A stretch of 49,410 nt of DNA, from contig JAFXTO010000066.1 of the NCBI GenBank assembly GCA_017535725.1, positions 1-49,410 on the forward strand, in the 5' to 3' direction. Origin of the DNA: Bacteroidaceae bacterium. Lineage in GTDB: Bacteria > Bacteroidota > Bacteroidia > Bacteroidales > Bacteroidaceae. A program made the position numbers and the translations under genes. Position 1 is the first letter of the stretch. The number at the start of each line of letters is the position of its first letter. Below the pieces are notes generated by a model that was not told the origin of the DNA, ran no database searches, and worked only from the letters and a program-made list of their open reading frames with translations. Shown piece by piece: positions 5,755 to 14,955 of this stretch.

Positions 5755-8301
5755 CTATCGGTTGGGAGAATCCCAGATGTAGGTGTCGTCGCAGGTGATG
5801 CTGATGGTCTGCAGTCCAATGGAGAGGAGGAAGTCACCTTCTTCGAGGGTCCATCGGCCATCATAGCCCACGAAGGCGAGGTCGCTGGCTGGGAGTCGGA
5901 AGCTGACGGTCTTGGTCTCGCCGGGTTGCAGGTCAATCTTCTCGAAGCCCCGCAGACGGCGTCCGTCGGGTACCAAGGATGCTACGAGGTCGCTGCTGAA
6001 GAGCAACACGCTCTCCTTGCCGGCACGGGCACCTTGGTTGGTGACGTCGATGCTGACGGTGAGGGTGTCGGTGTGGGTGAAGTGCAGTCTGGCGGGGGAG
6101 GCGTCAGATTCCTTCTTGGCGGGAGCAGCACCGAGCACGCTGACTTGCATGTTGCTATATGCGAAGGTGGTGTAGCTCAAGCCGTGGCCGAAGCCCCATT
6201 GCTGGGTGATGCGGGCGTTGTAGTCGTAGGCACCTTCCATGGTGGCTGACTGCTCGCTCTTCTTGAAGTCGTAGTTGGTGAGGGAGTTGATTTCGCTGGG
6301 GTAGGTGAAGGGAAGGCGTCCGGAGAAGTTGTAGCGTCCGGAGATGAGTCCTGCGAGTGCATCGCCTCCGTAGTTGCCGGGGATCATGATGTGTACCACG
6401 GCCTTGGCCAGTGGCTCGATATCGGCAAGGATGCGCGGACGGCCTTCGTTGAGGACGAGGATGATGGGCTTGCCGGTCTTGGCGAGAGCCTTGACGAGGT
6501 TGCGCTGGTTCTCGGAGAGGGTGAGGTCGGTGAGGTTGCCGGGGGTCTCGGTGTAGGAATTCTCGCCGATGCAGGCAACGATGACATCCACGCCCTGGGC
6601 GGCACGGACGGCGGCGGTGATGCCGTCGGAGGCGAGGGTGGGGGATGTGGAGGCGGCGGGAGATGTGGCGGGAGAACCGCCACACACCAACTCTTCCCAG
6701 TACTTGCCTTGCTCGTTGTAGGTCACGCCTTGGGAGAGGCGAACGTTGTCAGTGCCGAACTCATTGCAGAAGGCCTCGTAGATGGTGTTGTACTGGGTGG
6801 CGAACTCGTCGGTGCGGTCGCCTTGCCAGGTGTAGCTCCAACCTCCGTTGAGGCAGCGCATCTGGTTGGCGTTGGGGCCGGTGAGGAGGATTTTGAGTTG
6901 CGACTTAGTCGCAACAGACGGAACGGAGGGAGCAGAGGGAACAGAGGGAGAGGAGGAAGCAGAGGTGGTAGAGGCGGCGGAGAGAGCGGAGGCGGTGGAG
7001 ATCGCGGAGGAGGCAGGGGGGAGGAGGGGGAGGAGGTTACCTTCGTTCTTCAGAAGGACCATGCTTTCTATAGCTCCTTCGAGGGCGAGCTGTGCAAACT
7101 CGTCGCCACCGAACTTGGGATAGTCGGCCAGGTTCTGCGTGGGATGGTCGAAGAGGTCGAGACGGTACTTCATGCGGAGGACGCGGCGGACGGCATCATC
7201 GATGCGGCTCATGGGGATGGCTCCCTCGTCGACCAACTCCTTCAGCAGGAGGCAGGCATCGGCGTTGTAGGGTTCCATAATCATGTCAATGCCGGCGTTG
7301 ATGGCGATGCGCAGGGCGTCTTTCTTGTCGCGGGCCACCATCTCGCGGGTGTAGAGGTTGTTGATGTCAGCCCAGTCGGTGATGAGCACTCCATCCCATC
7401 CTGTCTGTTCCTTCAGCCAGGTGGTGAGCAGCTCGCGGTTGGCGTGTACGGGCATTCCGTTGATGGACGATGAGTTGACCATAATGGAATGGGCGCCCGC
7501 CTTGACGCAGGCGAGGAAGGGTGCGAAGAATTTCTCACGCAGCTGTGCGGGGGCGATGTAGGCGGGAGTACGGTCCTTGCCTGACCAGGGGACGCTGTAG
7601 CCCATGTAGTGTTTCAGCGAGACAGCCACATGATGCTGGTCTACGTGGTTGGGGTCTTCGCCTTGGAAACCAAGGGTTTGTGCCCTACCCATCTCGGCAT
7701 TGACGTAGCAGTCCTCGCCGAAGTTCTCATAGAAACGGGGCCAGCGGGCATCACGTGCCAGGTCGATGGTGGGGCTGAATGTCCAGGGTACGCTCACGGC
7801 ACGGGTCTCGTAGGCAGTAGCCTCGGCAGAACGGCGGGCTATGTCGCGGTTGAAGGTGGCAGCTACGTTGATGTTCTGCGGGAAGAGAGTGCCTCCCTGC
7901 GTGTAGGTGGAGCCGTGGTTCTGGTCGAGTCCGAAGAGGCACGGGATGCCGATATGCTTCATTGACAGCTCCTGGATGTCCGCAATAATCTCTTGCCATT
8001 GCTGGGCGGTGGGAGCGCAGGTGTTGGGGGCGTTGAGGATGGAGCCAATCTTGTACTTGGAGAAGAGGGTGTCTGCCTTGGCGGGGTCGATGTGGAACAC
8101 GCCCTGGGCATCGTTGGTGCCGAAGAGGTCTGTGACCAACTGCATCATCTGACCAATCTTCTCTTCTATGGTCAGCTTGTTCAGCGTCTCGGTCACCTTA
8201 GCCTCGATGACGGCATCTTGGCCCTGGCTGGTTCCCTGTTGGGTACAGGAAACCAGCATGGCCATGATGGCGACAATGGTAGAAAGAATTATTTTTCTCA
8301 T
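5755..8301 (-). CDS. GH3 beta-glucosidase (BglX-like), lipoprotein
   Basis: An 848-residue glycoside hydrolase family 3 enzyme, expected to release glucose from the non-reducing ends of beta-glucan oligosaccharides. The lipobox is near C19 (AMLVSC). The N-terminal barrel spans about 35-390, with substrate-site residues in SLKHYMGY and the likely nucleophile D309 in VLITDWAD. The second alpha/beta domain starts near 405 and resumes with ILLTGPNANQMRCLNGGW after a low-complexity insert. VACIGENSYTETPG near 575-588 is the second active-site region. A fibronectin-type domain closes the protein. A Ser/Ala/Pro-rich insert (about 431-465) and a shorter one (about 542-558) interrupt the usual GH3 sequence. 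It is the last gene of the susC operon, 6 bp after the binding lipoprotein. Confidence 0.92.
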   Translation of the reverse strand: MRKIILSTIVAIMAMLVSCTQQGTSQGQDAVIEAKVTETLNKLTIEEKIGQMMQLVTDLFGTNDAQGVFHIDPAKADTLFSKYKIGSILNAPNTCAPTAQQWQEIIADIQELSMKHIGIPCLFGLDQNHGSTYTQGGTLFPQNINVAATFNRDIARRSAEATAYETRAVSVPWTFSPTIDLARDARWPRFYENFGEDCYVNAEMGRAQTLGFQGEDPNHVDQHHVAVSLKHYMGYSVPWSGKDRTPAYIAPAQLREKFFAPFLACVKAGAHSIMVNSSSINGMPVHANRELLTTWLKEQTGWDGVLITDWADINNLYTREMVARDKKDALRIAINAGIDMIMEPYNADACLLLKELVDEGAIPMSRIDDAVRRVLRMKYRLDLFDHPTQNLADYPKFGGDEFAQLALEGAIESMVLLKNEGNLLPLLPPASSAISTASALSAASTTSASSSPSVPSAPSVPSVATKSQLKILLTGPNANQMRCLNGGWSYTWQGDRTDEFATQYNTIYEAFCNEFGTDNVRLSQGVTYNEQGKYWEELVCGGSPATSPAASTSPTLASDGITAAVRAAQGVDVIVACIGENSYTETPGNLTDLTLSENQRNLVKALAKTGKPIILVLNEGRPRILADIEPLAKAVVHIMIPGNYGGDALAGLISGRYNFSGRLPFTYPSEINSLTNYDFKKSEQSATMEGAYDYNARITQQWGFGHGLSYTTFAYSNMQVSVLGAAPAKKESDASPARLHFTHTDTLTVSIDVTNQGARAGKESVLLFSSDLVASLVPDGRRLRGFEKIDLQPGETKTVSFRLPASDLAFVGYDGRWTLEEGDFLLSIGLQTISITCDDTYIWDSPNR
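6919..6955. repeat. Low-complexity purine-rich stretch inside GH3
   Basis: On the plus strand this reads acggagggagcagagggaac and continues in the same style. It lies inside a longer biased segment (about 6905-7025) that encodes the Ser/Ala/Thr/Pro linker at residues about 431-465 of GH3. Confidence 0.55.
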
Positions 8302-8307
8302 TTTATA

Positions 8308-9660
8308 TTATTTATAGGTGATGCGCACTAACTTGTATCCAAAGCCGACGACGAGCATACCTTCGCGCTCATCCACGATGGCCTTGTTGGCTTCTGTGTA
8401 GGTGAACTCGAAGGGGTTGGGAGTTTCGTCGGTGAGGTCGAACTGAGCTACCACCTGATCTTCGTCATTATCACCCCACCAGGGAGTGGTAATGCGCATG
8501 GCATGGTATTCGGCTTCGATGATTTCGTAGTACATGCAAACCGTAGCACCTACGGGCACATCAGCCATTTCGTCTGGGGTGATTTGTACGTTGCTGTCAC
8601 CCCAATTGATGTCCACAGCGCCTTCCCAGACCGTTACCTCTGCCGGAGCAACATTCTCAACGGCCACGACCTTGGTCAGCTTGTAGCCGAAACCAACGAC
8701 GAGCATACCGCCGCGCTCATCCACGATGGCCTTGTTGGCTTCTGTGTAGGTGAACTCGAAGGGATTGGGGGTCTCGTCGGTGAGGTCGAACTGAGCGAGT
8801 ATCTGGTCTTCGGCATTATCACCCCACCAGGGAGTGGTGATGCGCATGGCATGGTATTCGGCTTCGATGATTTCGAAGTACATGCGTATCGTTGTGCCTA
8901 CGGGCACGTTTGCCAGATTATCAGGGGTGATGGTCACATTGCTGTCGCCCCAGTTGATGTCCACCGCGCCTTCCCAGAGCACCGTTTCCTTGATGCCAGG
9001 ATCCACGTATGCCTCGTTGCTTACGAGGAACATGCCGCAACCATAGCGAGTGCCCTCGGCATCCTCGATGAAGACCATGTATTCGCCTTCTTCCATAGCA
9101 GGGACGTCGAAGGTTATCTTGCCGTTGGCGTAGGAGACGTTGGTTGCCTCCTGATCGCCAACAATCACCTTGGACAGACTGGTGACATTCGTGCAGTCGA
9201 TGGTCTTAGTGGTGCCGGTGGTCAGCCAACGTGATTTCTCATCACCAGCCAGGACAGGGTCGCCTTCAGCCGGATTAACGGTGACGTTGATGGTGCGCGA
9301 GGTGCTCTTGCCCTTGGTGGTCGTGGCCACAATCTTCAGGACGTGGTTGCCTACGGGGAGTGTCTGGTCAAGGGTGGTTCCTTCGGCAATCTGGACATTA
9401 TCGAGGAGCCAGGTCACGGTAGTATATTCGATGGGAGTGACCTTGATTTCAATCTTCAGGTTGGTCTTGCGGTCAAGGACCTTGTCGCTCAGGTCAGTGT
9501 TCAGAATGCGGGGGTCGTCATTCTCTGATACGGTGAAGTAGGGGTCGTCGGAAGAACATGCCGACAGGGAAGCTGCACCGGCGGCAGCAAGACATACAGC
9601 AAACAGCACGGTCAATGCGTTCCAGCCCTTACGAAGATATTGTTTCATATATGTTTTCAT
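8308..9660 (-). CDS. Surface glycan-binding lipoprotein (SusE/SGBP-B position) with duplicated module
   Basis: A 450-residue lipoprotein with a long N-region and the lipobox at about 31-35 (SLSAC). Residues 50-130 look like an Ig/PKD-type domain (TVTWLLDNVQIAEG, ending INVTVNP). Residues about 135-215 may be an IPT/TIG-type domain. The C-terminal half is two copies of a module of about 104 residues (228-331 and 344-446) starting VWEGAVDINWGDSNV and containing ITTPWWGDN and FEFTYTEANKAIVDE. Trp-rich modules of this kind suggest a carbohydrate-binding module, but I cannot name the family. It lies between susD and GH3, where PULs usually carry a surface glycan-binding protein. MKQYL at 9648 is an alternative start. 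Confidence 0.75.
   Translation of the reverse strand: MKTYMKQYLRKGWNALTVLFAVCLAAAGAASLSACSSDDPYFTVSENDDPRILNTDLSDKVLDRKTNLKIEIKVTPIEYTTVTWLLDNVQIAEGTTLDQTLPVGNHVLKIVATTTKGKSTSRTINVTVNPAEGDPVLAGDEKSRWLTTGTTKTIDCTNVTSLSKVIVGDQEATNVSYANGKITFDVPAMEEGEYMVFIEDAEGTRYGCGMFLVSNEAYVDPGIKETVLWEGAVDINWGDSNVTITPDNLANVPVGTTIRMYFEIIEAEYHAMRITTPWWGDNAEDQILAQFDLTDETPNPFEFTYTEANKAIVDERGGMLVVGFGYKLTKVVAVENVAPAEVTVWEGAVDINWGDSNVQITPDEMADVPVGATVCMYYEIIEAEYHAMRITTPWWGDNDEDQVVAQFDLTDETPNPFEFTYTEANKAIVDEREGMLVVGFGYKLVRITYK
8323..8979 (-). repeat. Tandem duplication of a roughly 310-bp coding module
   Basis: The segments 8668-8979 and 8323-8631 are close DNA repeats that encode the two C-terminal modules of the binding lipoprotein. 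Long blocks match at the DNA level, for example catggcatggtattcggctt in both. A short linker (residues 332-343) separates them. Confidence 0.85.
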
Positions 9661-9743
9661 ATTGTTCGTAATAGTTATTGTTCTTGATGAAACCTTATAA
9701 TCAATGGATTAATTGGTTATTTCAACCTTTCATTTTTTCAATC

Positions 9744-9816
9744 TTTAGCTTCGCTGACTTTTGTCACGACTCGGCCATTTCAAGCAAGCTTGATGGCGCT
9801 CGCTGCTCCAAAAGTT
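9744..9816 (-). repeat. 73-bp repeat, copy 2 (inverted copy of 3472-3544)
   Basis: Reading tttagcttcgctgacttttg to gctgctccaaaagtt, this is the exact reverse complement of 3472-3544. It lies in the gap between the susD stop (9832) and the start of the binding lipoprotein (9660), so it is probably transcribed within the operon. Confidence 0.9.
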
Positions 9817-9831
9817 CAACATTTCAACATT

Positions 9832-11613
9832 TCAATCGACATATCCCTTGCCGAAAGGTGGTGTGAAGGTAGCTTGCACATTCAGAGTGCCGGTGTCCCA
9901 CCAGAGGCGGTGATGCCAATCGTCTTCTATCTCGCCCTTGGTGTTCTGCTTGCCATAGATTTCAAGTACGGCCTTGTAGTTGAAACTGTTGTACTGAGAT
10001 TCCAGTTCGGGGTATTTCAGTCGTGTGGGCATCGAGAGGTCAGGGTCGTCATAGACGAATCCGTCGCCGGGGAAGGTAGCCAGACGTGTGCGGTCGAGTA
10101 CGGCGGGATAGTCGGAGCGGCGCATGTTGGCCCATGCCTCTGAGGGATTCATCAGGTGAAGAATCCAAGCCTGGGTGTTGATGGTCTCCTTCGGATTGGC
10201 ACCTAAGGGGTTGCTCGCGAGGAACGCGTCGATTTCGGCAGAGGTAATCTTATCGGAGGTGAGGTAATAGTTGTTGAGCATCTCCATGGAAGCGCGCACG
10301 CCAGCCTCGTAGTGGCTCTTGGCATCGCCGCTGACGGCCCATCCTTTGGTCTGAGCCTCAGCCAGCAGGAATTCCACTTCTGCGGATGTAATCAGGATTC
10401 CAGGGCAAGAGGGCATCTCGAAGTCGATGTTCAGGCACGGGCGAGTGGCGCGTGCACGGTAGTCGCTGTTGTCGTAAATGTTGGCATCCATGGCTGCCCA
10501 TTTGGCCAGCGTTGGGATGTTGTCGATGGTGATAACGTCCATCCAGTTATCATACCAGGCAGCTCCCGGATTGCAAGGCTCTTCGCCCACACCCTTGCTT
10601 GCGAAGTAGGCCAGCACCTCGTCGGTCAGGTCGATGTTCTGGTCCTTGTCGGGCTTGATCTGGCTACGCTTGATGTTGTAGTAGTGTCGGCAGATGCGGT
10701 AGAGACGCGGGTCGCCCGTATTCTTCATCTGGTAGAACAGCATGGAGCTAATGAAGGTGGGCGAGGAGGGGTCTTGTCCGTAGAGAATCTCGCTGAGGGC
10801 GTTGGTGCGGAAGTCATAGTCGATGGCACCATCGTAGAAGGTATAGGGTGAATCCTGATAGACGATGTAGGCATCATCTGCAGCTGTGGCAATATATCCA
10901 GCGGGATGGTTCATGGCTTTCTCGAACTCCTGCTTGGCCTTGGCGGGGTCAACGTCAGAGATACGCATGGCATAGCGCATACGGAGGGAATTCGCATACT
11001 TCTGCCACTTGTTTACGTCGCGCTTCATGCTTGTCAGGTCGCCCGTGATGTTGTCGGTGCCGGTGCCTAACTGTGTGACACAAGAATCCAATTCGTTGAA
11101 GAACCAGTAGTAGAGTTCCTGTACGCTGTCGTACTTCGGTGTGGAGTTGTCAGAGATGAAGCCCAGTCCAGCCTCGGAGCAGGGTACGTCGCCATAGGTG
11201 TCGGCCAGTACTGCGGTGAGGAATACGCGATGGATGCGCAGGGCGGCATTCAGATTGGGTCTGTCTTCAGAATTGTGGATGGCATCGACGAGGTTCTTGA
11301 TGGATACCTCATAATAGCGGTCCCAGATGCGGCGGGAGATGTCGTTCTCGAAGTGTACGGCACCAGCATAGTTGGTCACATTCCAGCCGCCGGCCAGGTG
11401 CTGGGTGAAGCCAGTGATATAGTTACGATAGGTGTCCATTAGGCTGAAGTCACCGTAGGTCTGGAGCAGTGCTGTCGTCAATTGTGCATTGGGATCCAGC
11501 TTGGAGACTTTGGATTGGTCGGTGTTCAGCTCTTCCATGTGGCTGTCACTGCAAGAGACACAGAAGGCACAGAGAAGACAGAGGGCACAGAGGCTTTTAT
11601 ATATTGTTTTCAT
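9832..11613 (-). CDS. SusD/RagB family outer-membrane glycan-binding lipoprotein
   Basis: A 593-residue SusD-type lipoprotein. I chose the ATG at 11613 because MKTIYK starts a lipoprotein signal ending LLCAFCVSC; an upstream ATG at 11634 is in frame. The mature protein starts CSDSHMEELNTDQSKVSKLDPNAQL, followed by the TPR-like helical body (WQKYANSLRMRYAMRISD, NPSEAWANMRRSDYPAVL), typical of SusD-like proteins. SusD lids the SusC transporter and binds oligosaccharides at the cell surface. The gene follows susC on the same strand across about 110 bp of low-complexity sequence. The signal peptide is encoded by a low-complexity repeat (11555-11593). Confidence 0.95.
   Translation of the reverse strand: MKTIYKSLCALCLLCAFCVSCSDSHMEELNTDQSKVSKLDPNAQLTTALLQTYGDFSLMDTYRNYITGFTQHLAGGWNVTNYAGAVHFENDISRRIWDRYYEVSIKNLVDAIHNSEDRPNLNAALRIHRVFLTAVLADTYGDVPCSEAGLGFISDNSTPKYDSVQELYYWFFNELDSCVTQLGTGTDNITGDLTSMKRDVNKWQKYANSLRMRYAMRISDVDPAKAKQEFEKAMNHPAGYIATAADDAYIVYQDSPYTFYDGAIDYDFRTNALSEILYGQDPSSPTFISSMLFYQMKNTGDPRLYRICRHYYNIKRSQIKPDKDQNIDLTDEVLAYFASKGVGEEPCNPGAAWYDNWMDVITIDNIPTLAKWAAMDANIYDNSDYRARATRPCLNIDFEMPSCPGILITSAEVEFLLAEAQTKGWAVSGDAKSHYEAGVRASMEMLNNYYLTSDKITSAEIDAFLASNPLGANPKETINTQAWILHLMNPSEAWANMRRSDYPAVLDRTRLATFPGDGFVYDDPDLSMPTRLKYPELESQYNSFNYKAVLEIYGKQNTKGEIEDDWHHRLWWDTGTLNVQATFTPPFGKGYVD
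11555..11593 (-). repeat. Low-complexity CTCTGTGCC repeat encoding the SusD signal peptide
   Basis: On the plus strand this reads gagacacagaaggcacagag and continues in the same way. On the coding strand, repeats of ctctgtgcc/ctctgtctt encode the hydrophobic LCALCLLCAFCVS core of the SusD lipoprotein signal. Confidence 0.75.
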
Positions 11614-11624
11614 ATTTATTTTAT

Positions 11625-11715
11625 TTTTTATCACGTTATGACGTTATGTCGAGTTCTCGATATTTCGTCGTTTCGTTATGGGATTATTTCGTTATCTCGT
11701 TGTTACGATATGGAT
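11625..11715. repeat. Low-complexity CGTTATG/CGATAT stretch between susC and susD
   Basis: The gap between susC and susD consists of degenerate short units such as cacgttatgacgttatgtcg. No promoter or hairpin stands out. A related ACGATTT array occupies the yidC-engB gap. Confidence 0.5.
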
Positions 11716-11722
11716 GTCTTCC

Positions 11723-14700
11723 TTAGAACTTCAGGTTCACGTTCAAACCGTAGCTGCGGCGTGAGGGCAGTGAACCATATTCCAGGCCGAGTCCGGAGGT
11801 GTTGTAGCCGGAGTCGGGGTCAATGTTCGGAATGTTCTTCCAGACGATGAACGGGTTGCGGGCCACGAAGCTGACGCTGAGAGCCTTGACAGCCTTGCCC
11901 AGCATTTTCTCGGGGAAGTTGTAGCCGAAGGTGATTTCGCGGCATTTCACGTAGGAGTTGTCATAGACGAAGGCACTCTGCACATTGTTGGCAACAGCCT
12001 TCCAGTACGTCTCGGGGTTGACGGGAATATCATTTTCCCGATAGGTGCCGTCGCCATTGTCGATGACGCCGGGAGCTATGAATCCCTGGCAGTTGTTGGC
12101 TTCCCGCCATGCTTTCTCTGTCATGCCTGCGGCCTCGCGGGCTTCCTCGGAGGAGTACCATAGGTCGCGTCCCTCCAAGGTCTGGATAGCCTTACCCGTC
12201 TTGTAGGCCGAGTTCATGGACATGGAATAGAGGTCGGCACCCACCTTCACGTCGAAGCCTGCTGAGAGGCGGAAGTTCTTGTAGGTGAAAGTCGTGTAGA
12301 AACCGCCTGTCCAGTCCCATGACGAATTACCAATCGTCTTCACTGTCTGATCCACTTCGGGCAGACCCGTCTCTGCATTGATAATCACCTTACCTTCGGG
12401 ATTGCGCAGGAAGTCCTTGCCACGGATGGCACCGTAGTCCTCGCCAACCTTGGCACCCACGCTGACGCCGCACCAGGAAGCGTTGGCCAGTTCGAAATAG
12501 TCCATGCCTTCGACGAGGGATTTAACCTTGTTGCTGTTCTTTGAGAAGTTCACACCGGCATCCCATGCAAAGTCGCCAGCCTGGATGACACGGCCGTTGA
12601 GGGCAAGCTCTATACCCTTGTTCTCTATTTCACCAGCATTAATCAGGCGGTAGCTGTAGCCTGACGTGGTGGTAGTCTTCAGTCCGAGAATTTGGTCTTT
12701 GGACAATTGGTTATAGTAGGTGAAGTCCAAGCTCAGACGTCCCTGGAAGAACTTCATTTCCAAACCGATTTCGAAGGAGTTGGTGCGGGTGGGCTTAAGG
12801 TCCTTGTTGGGCTGTGTGCTGTTGTTGATCATGCCGATGGTATAGCCGGAATAGCTGTACTTGCCTGTGGCATAGTTCAATGCCAGCTGGTAGGGGTCGG
12901 TATCGCTACCTACCTGTGCCCATGATGCGCGAACCTTACCATAGTTGATGATCTTCTGGCTCTTGATGAACTCCGAGAACACGACGCTACCGGACACAGA
13001 AGGATATACATATATATTATTACTGACGGGCAGCGTGGAAGACTTGTCGCCGCGGACGGTGCCTTCCAGGTAGTAGGTGTGCTTGTAACCTACGCTGGCA
13101 CTTCCGAAGATGGAGTTGATTTGCTTCTGGTAGGTGTCCTCGCGCACGTTCTGCTCCTCATAGTTCATGATGTTGATGACTCCGTCCATCTGCTGGGTCA
13201 GACCTTCGTTGTTGGTCGTGCGGTTGTTGACCTTGAAGATATTGCCGCCGAGGGTGGCATTGAGGTCGAAGTCGCCGAATTGGTTGTTGTACAGGGCCAG
13301 CAACTCAGCGTTCAGAGTACGGTTGTTGAAAATCTGGTCTGTGAGCTTACCGGCAGGAGTGCCAGGTGTGGTGCGGGCGATGTAATCTTGGAAATTCATG
13401 AAGTTCATGTCCGTACCAATCGTTCCCTGCAGCTTCAGGTGGCTGTCGATGTTCCAGATGGCCTTTCCCGTGAGGCGGAAGACATCTTTCTTCGATGTGT
13501 TCTGGTTCTTGTAGAGGTCCCAGTAGGGGTTCTTGTTGTACTGGTCGTTGCCATTCCAGTTGGAGTAGTTGCCGTCGGCATCCTCGTAGGTCTTCAGCCA
13601 CTCGTGGTTGTAGGTTCCGGCCAGCGTCATCAGGTTCTTGCCGACGTTGCTCTGCGAGTCACCCAGGGCGGGACGATTCTTCACGTCCTCGCGCGTGTAA
13701 TTGGCCGTGAAGTCCAGGTCAACGGGGCCTGCAGAGGTGTTCACACGCAGGTTGAAGTTGTCGCGGCTCATGTTGGTATTGGGCAGGATGTCGCTGTTGC
13801 GCATGTCAGTCACGGAGAAACGCATACCTGTCTTGCCGGAGTTCACGGAGAGGATAGCTGTGTTCTGGGTGGTGAAGCCGGTGCGGAAGAAACCGTTGGC
13901 ATTATTGGGGTACATCTTGAACTCGCGTTCCTCGCCGTCGAAGTATTTGTAGATGAAACCGTCGGCCTTGGGTCCCCAGCTGGAGTTGGTGCCGGAGGTA
14001 CTGGAGGTGGGGAGTTTGCCACCATAGCCCATACCATAGACTTGCTGGATGTCGCCCCACTTGGCCAGCTGAGAGTCAATGGTGAACGAACCGTTGTATT
14101 CGGCGCTGATGCGGTCTTTCTCGGCTTTCTTTGTGGTGATGAGGATGACACCGTGGGAGGCACGGCTACCATAGAGGGCTGAAGCGGCAGGGCCTTTCAG
14201 TACAGTCATGTTCTCGATGTCGTCGGGGTTAATGGCTGAGATACCATCGCCCAGGTCATAACCGCCAGACTCGCCGGCACTTCCGAAGTTGGTGTTGTCG
14301 AGGGGTACACCGTCGATAACATAGAGCGGTTGGTTGTTGCCTGCCATTTCCGTGTTACCACGCAGCAACACACGTGTGGAACCCGAAGCGCCACCGGCGG
14401 TATTCTGAACGATGAGGCCGGCCACCTTACCCGAAAGTGAATTGATTACATTGGTCTCCTTGGCTTTCGTCAGTTCTTCGCCCTTCACCTCGGCAACGCC
14501 GTAGCCCAGGGCCTTGCGCTCGCGCTTGATGCCTAAAGCCGTCACCACCACTTCGCTCATGGCGGTGCTCTCTTCCTCCAACACAATTCTCATGTTGGCA
14601 GTGGCTTTCACCGTCACGGTCTTATAGCCGATGAAGCTAATAATCAGTTCCGTGCCGGGAGCCACGTTCAGGGTGAACTTGCCATCCATATCGGTCACGG

Positions 14701-14899
14701 TGCCCTGATTGGTTCCTTTTACTTTCACGCTGGCGCCGATAATGGTCTCCGTGCCATCGGTGACCGTACCGACTACCGTGCCATCATCCTGAGCAGCAGC
14801 GCTGGAGGGCACTGCCGCCATTGCCTTCAAGGGCAAGGAAGCCGTCAGCATACAGAAGCCGAGGGCTGCCACAAAGATAATACTTCGATTGTTTCTCAT
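11723..14899 (-). CDS. SusC/RagA family TonB-dependent outer-membrane transporter
   Basis: A 1058-residue TonB-dependent transporter for oligosaccharides. The signal peptide covers about residues 1-35. A CarboxypepD_reg-like/CNA-B domain follows (about 41-108, GTVTDGTETIIGASVKVKG, ending RIVLEEES). The TonB-box region is MSEVVVTALG. The plug contains VINSLSGKVAGLIV and PLYVIDGVPLDN. The rest is beta-barrel, ending with a C-terminal Phe (VNLKF). Length and order match the SusC family. It pairs with SusD and the binding lipoprotein downstream. A promoter box lies 57-64 bp upstream of the start, and an operator-like inverted repeat lies further upstream. Confidence 0.96.
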   Translation of the reverse strand: MRNNRSIIFVAALGFCMLTASLPLKAMAAVPSSAAAQDDGTVVGTVTDGTETIIGASVKVKGTNQGTVTDMDGKFTLNVAPGTELIISFIGYKTVTVKATANMRIVLEEESTAMSEVVVTALGIKRERKALGYGVAEVKGEELTKAKETNVINSLSGKVAGLIVQNTAGGASGSTRVLLRGNTEMAGNNQPLYVIDGVPLDNTNFGSAGESGGYDLGDGISAINPDDIENMTVLKGPAASALYGSRASHGVILITTKKAEKDRISAEYNGSFTIDSQLAKWGDIQQVYGMGYGGKLPTSSTSGTNSSWGPKADGFIYKYFDGEEREFKMYPNNANGFFRTGFTTQNTAILSVNSGKTGMRFSVTDMRNSDILPNTNMSRDNFNLRVNTSAGPVDLDFTANYTREDVKNRPALGDSQSNVGKNLMTLAGTYNHEWLKTYEDADGNYSNWNGNDQYNKNPYWDLYKNQNTSKKDVFRLTGKAIWNIDSHLKLQGTIGTDMNFMNFQDYIARTTPGTPAGKLTDQIFNNRTLNAELLALYNNQFGDFDLNATLGGNIFKVNNRTTNNEGLTQQMDGVINIMNYEEQNVREDTYQKQINSIFGSASVGYKHTYYLEGTVRGDKSSTLPVSNNIYVYPSVSGSVVFSEFIKSQKIINYGKVRASWAQVGSDTDPYQLALNYATGKYSYSGYTIGMINNSTQPNKDLKPTRTNSFEIGLEMKFFQGRLSLDFTYYNQLSKDQILGLKTTTTSGYSYRLINAGEIENKGIELALNGRVIQAGDFAWDAGVNFSKNSNKVKSLVEGMDYFELANASWCGVSVGAKVGEDYGAIRGKDFLRNPEGKVIINAETGLPEVDQTVKTIGNSSWDWTGGFYTTFTYKNFRLSAGFDVKVGADLYSMSMNSAYKTGKAIQTLEGRDLWYSSEEAREAAGMTEKAWREANNCQGFIAPGVIDNGDGTYRENDIPVNPETYWKAVANNVQSAFVYDNSYVKCREITFGYNFPEKMLGKAVKALSVSFVARNPFIVWKNIPNIDPDSGYNTSGLGLEYGSLPSRRSYGLNVNLKF

Positions 14900-14955
14900 A
14901 CAAAAATTATTTATTAGAAATGTTTATAAAATGCAAATCTTCGCTTTTCGTGGTG

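Noticed and set aside
6391-7473. 360-codon plus-strand open frame opposite GH3
   Set aside because: It is antisense to clear GH3 motifs, and its Gly/Glu-rich translation reflects the low-complexity insert on the other strand.
13079-14182. 367-codon plus-strand open frame opposite susC
   Set aside because: It is antisense to the SusC plug and barrel, has no recognisable motif, and no promoter was seen.
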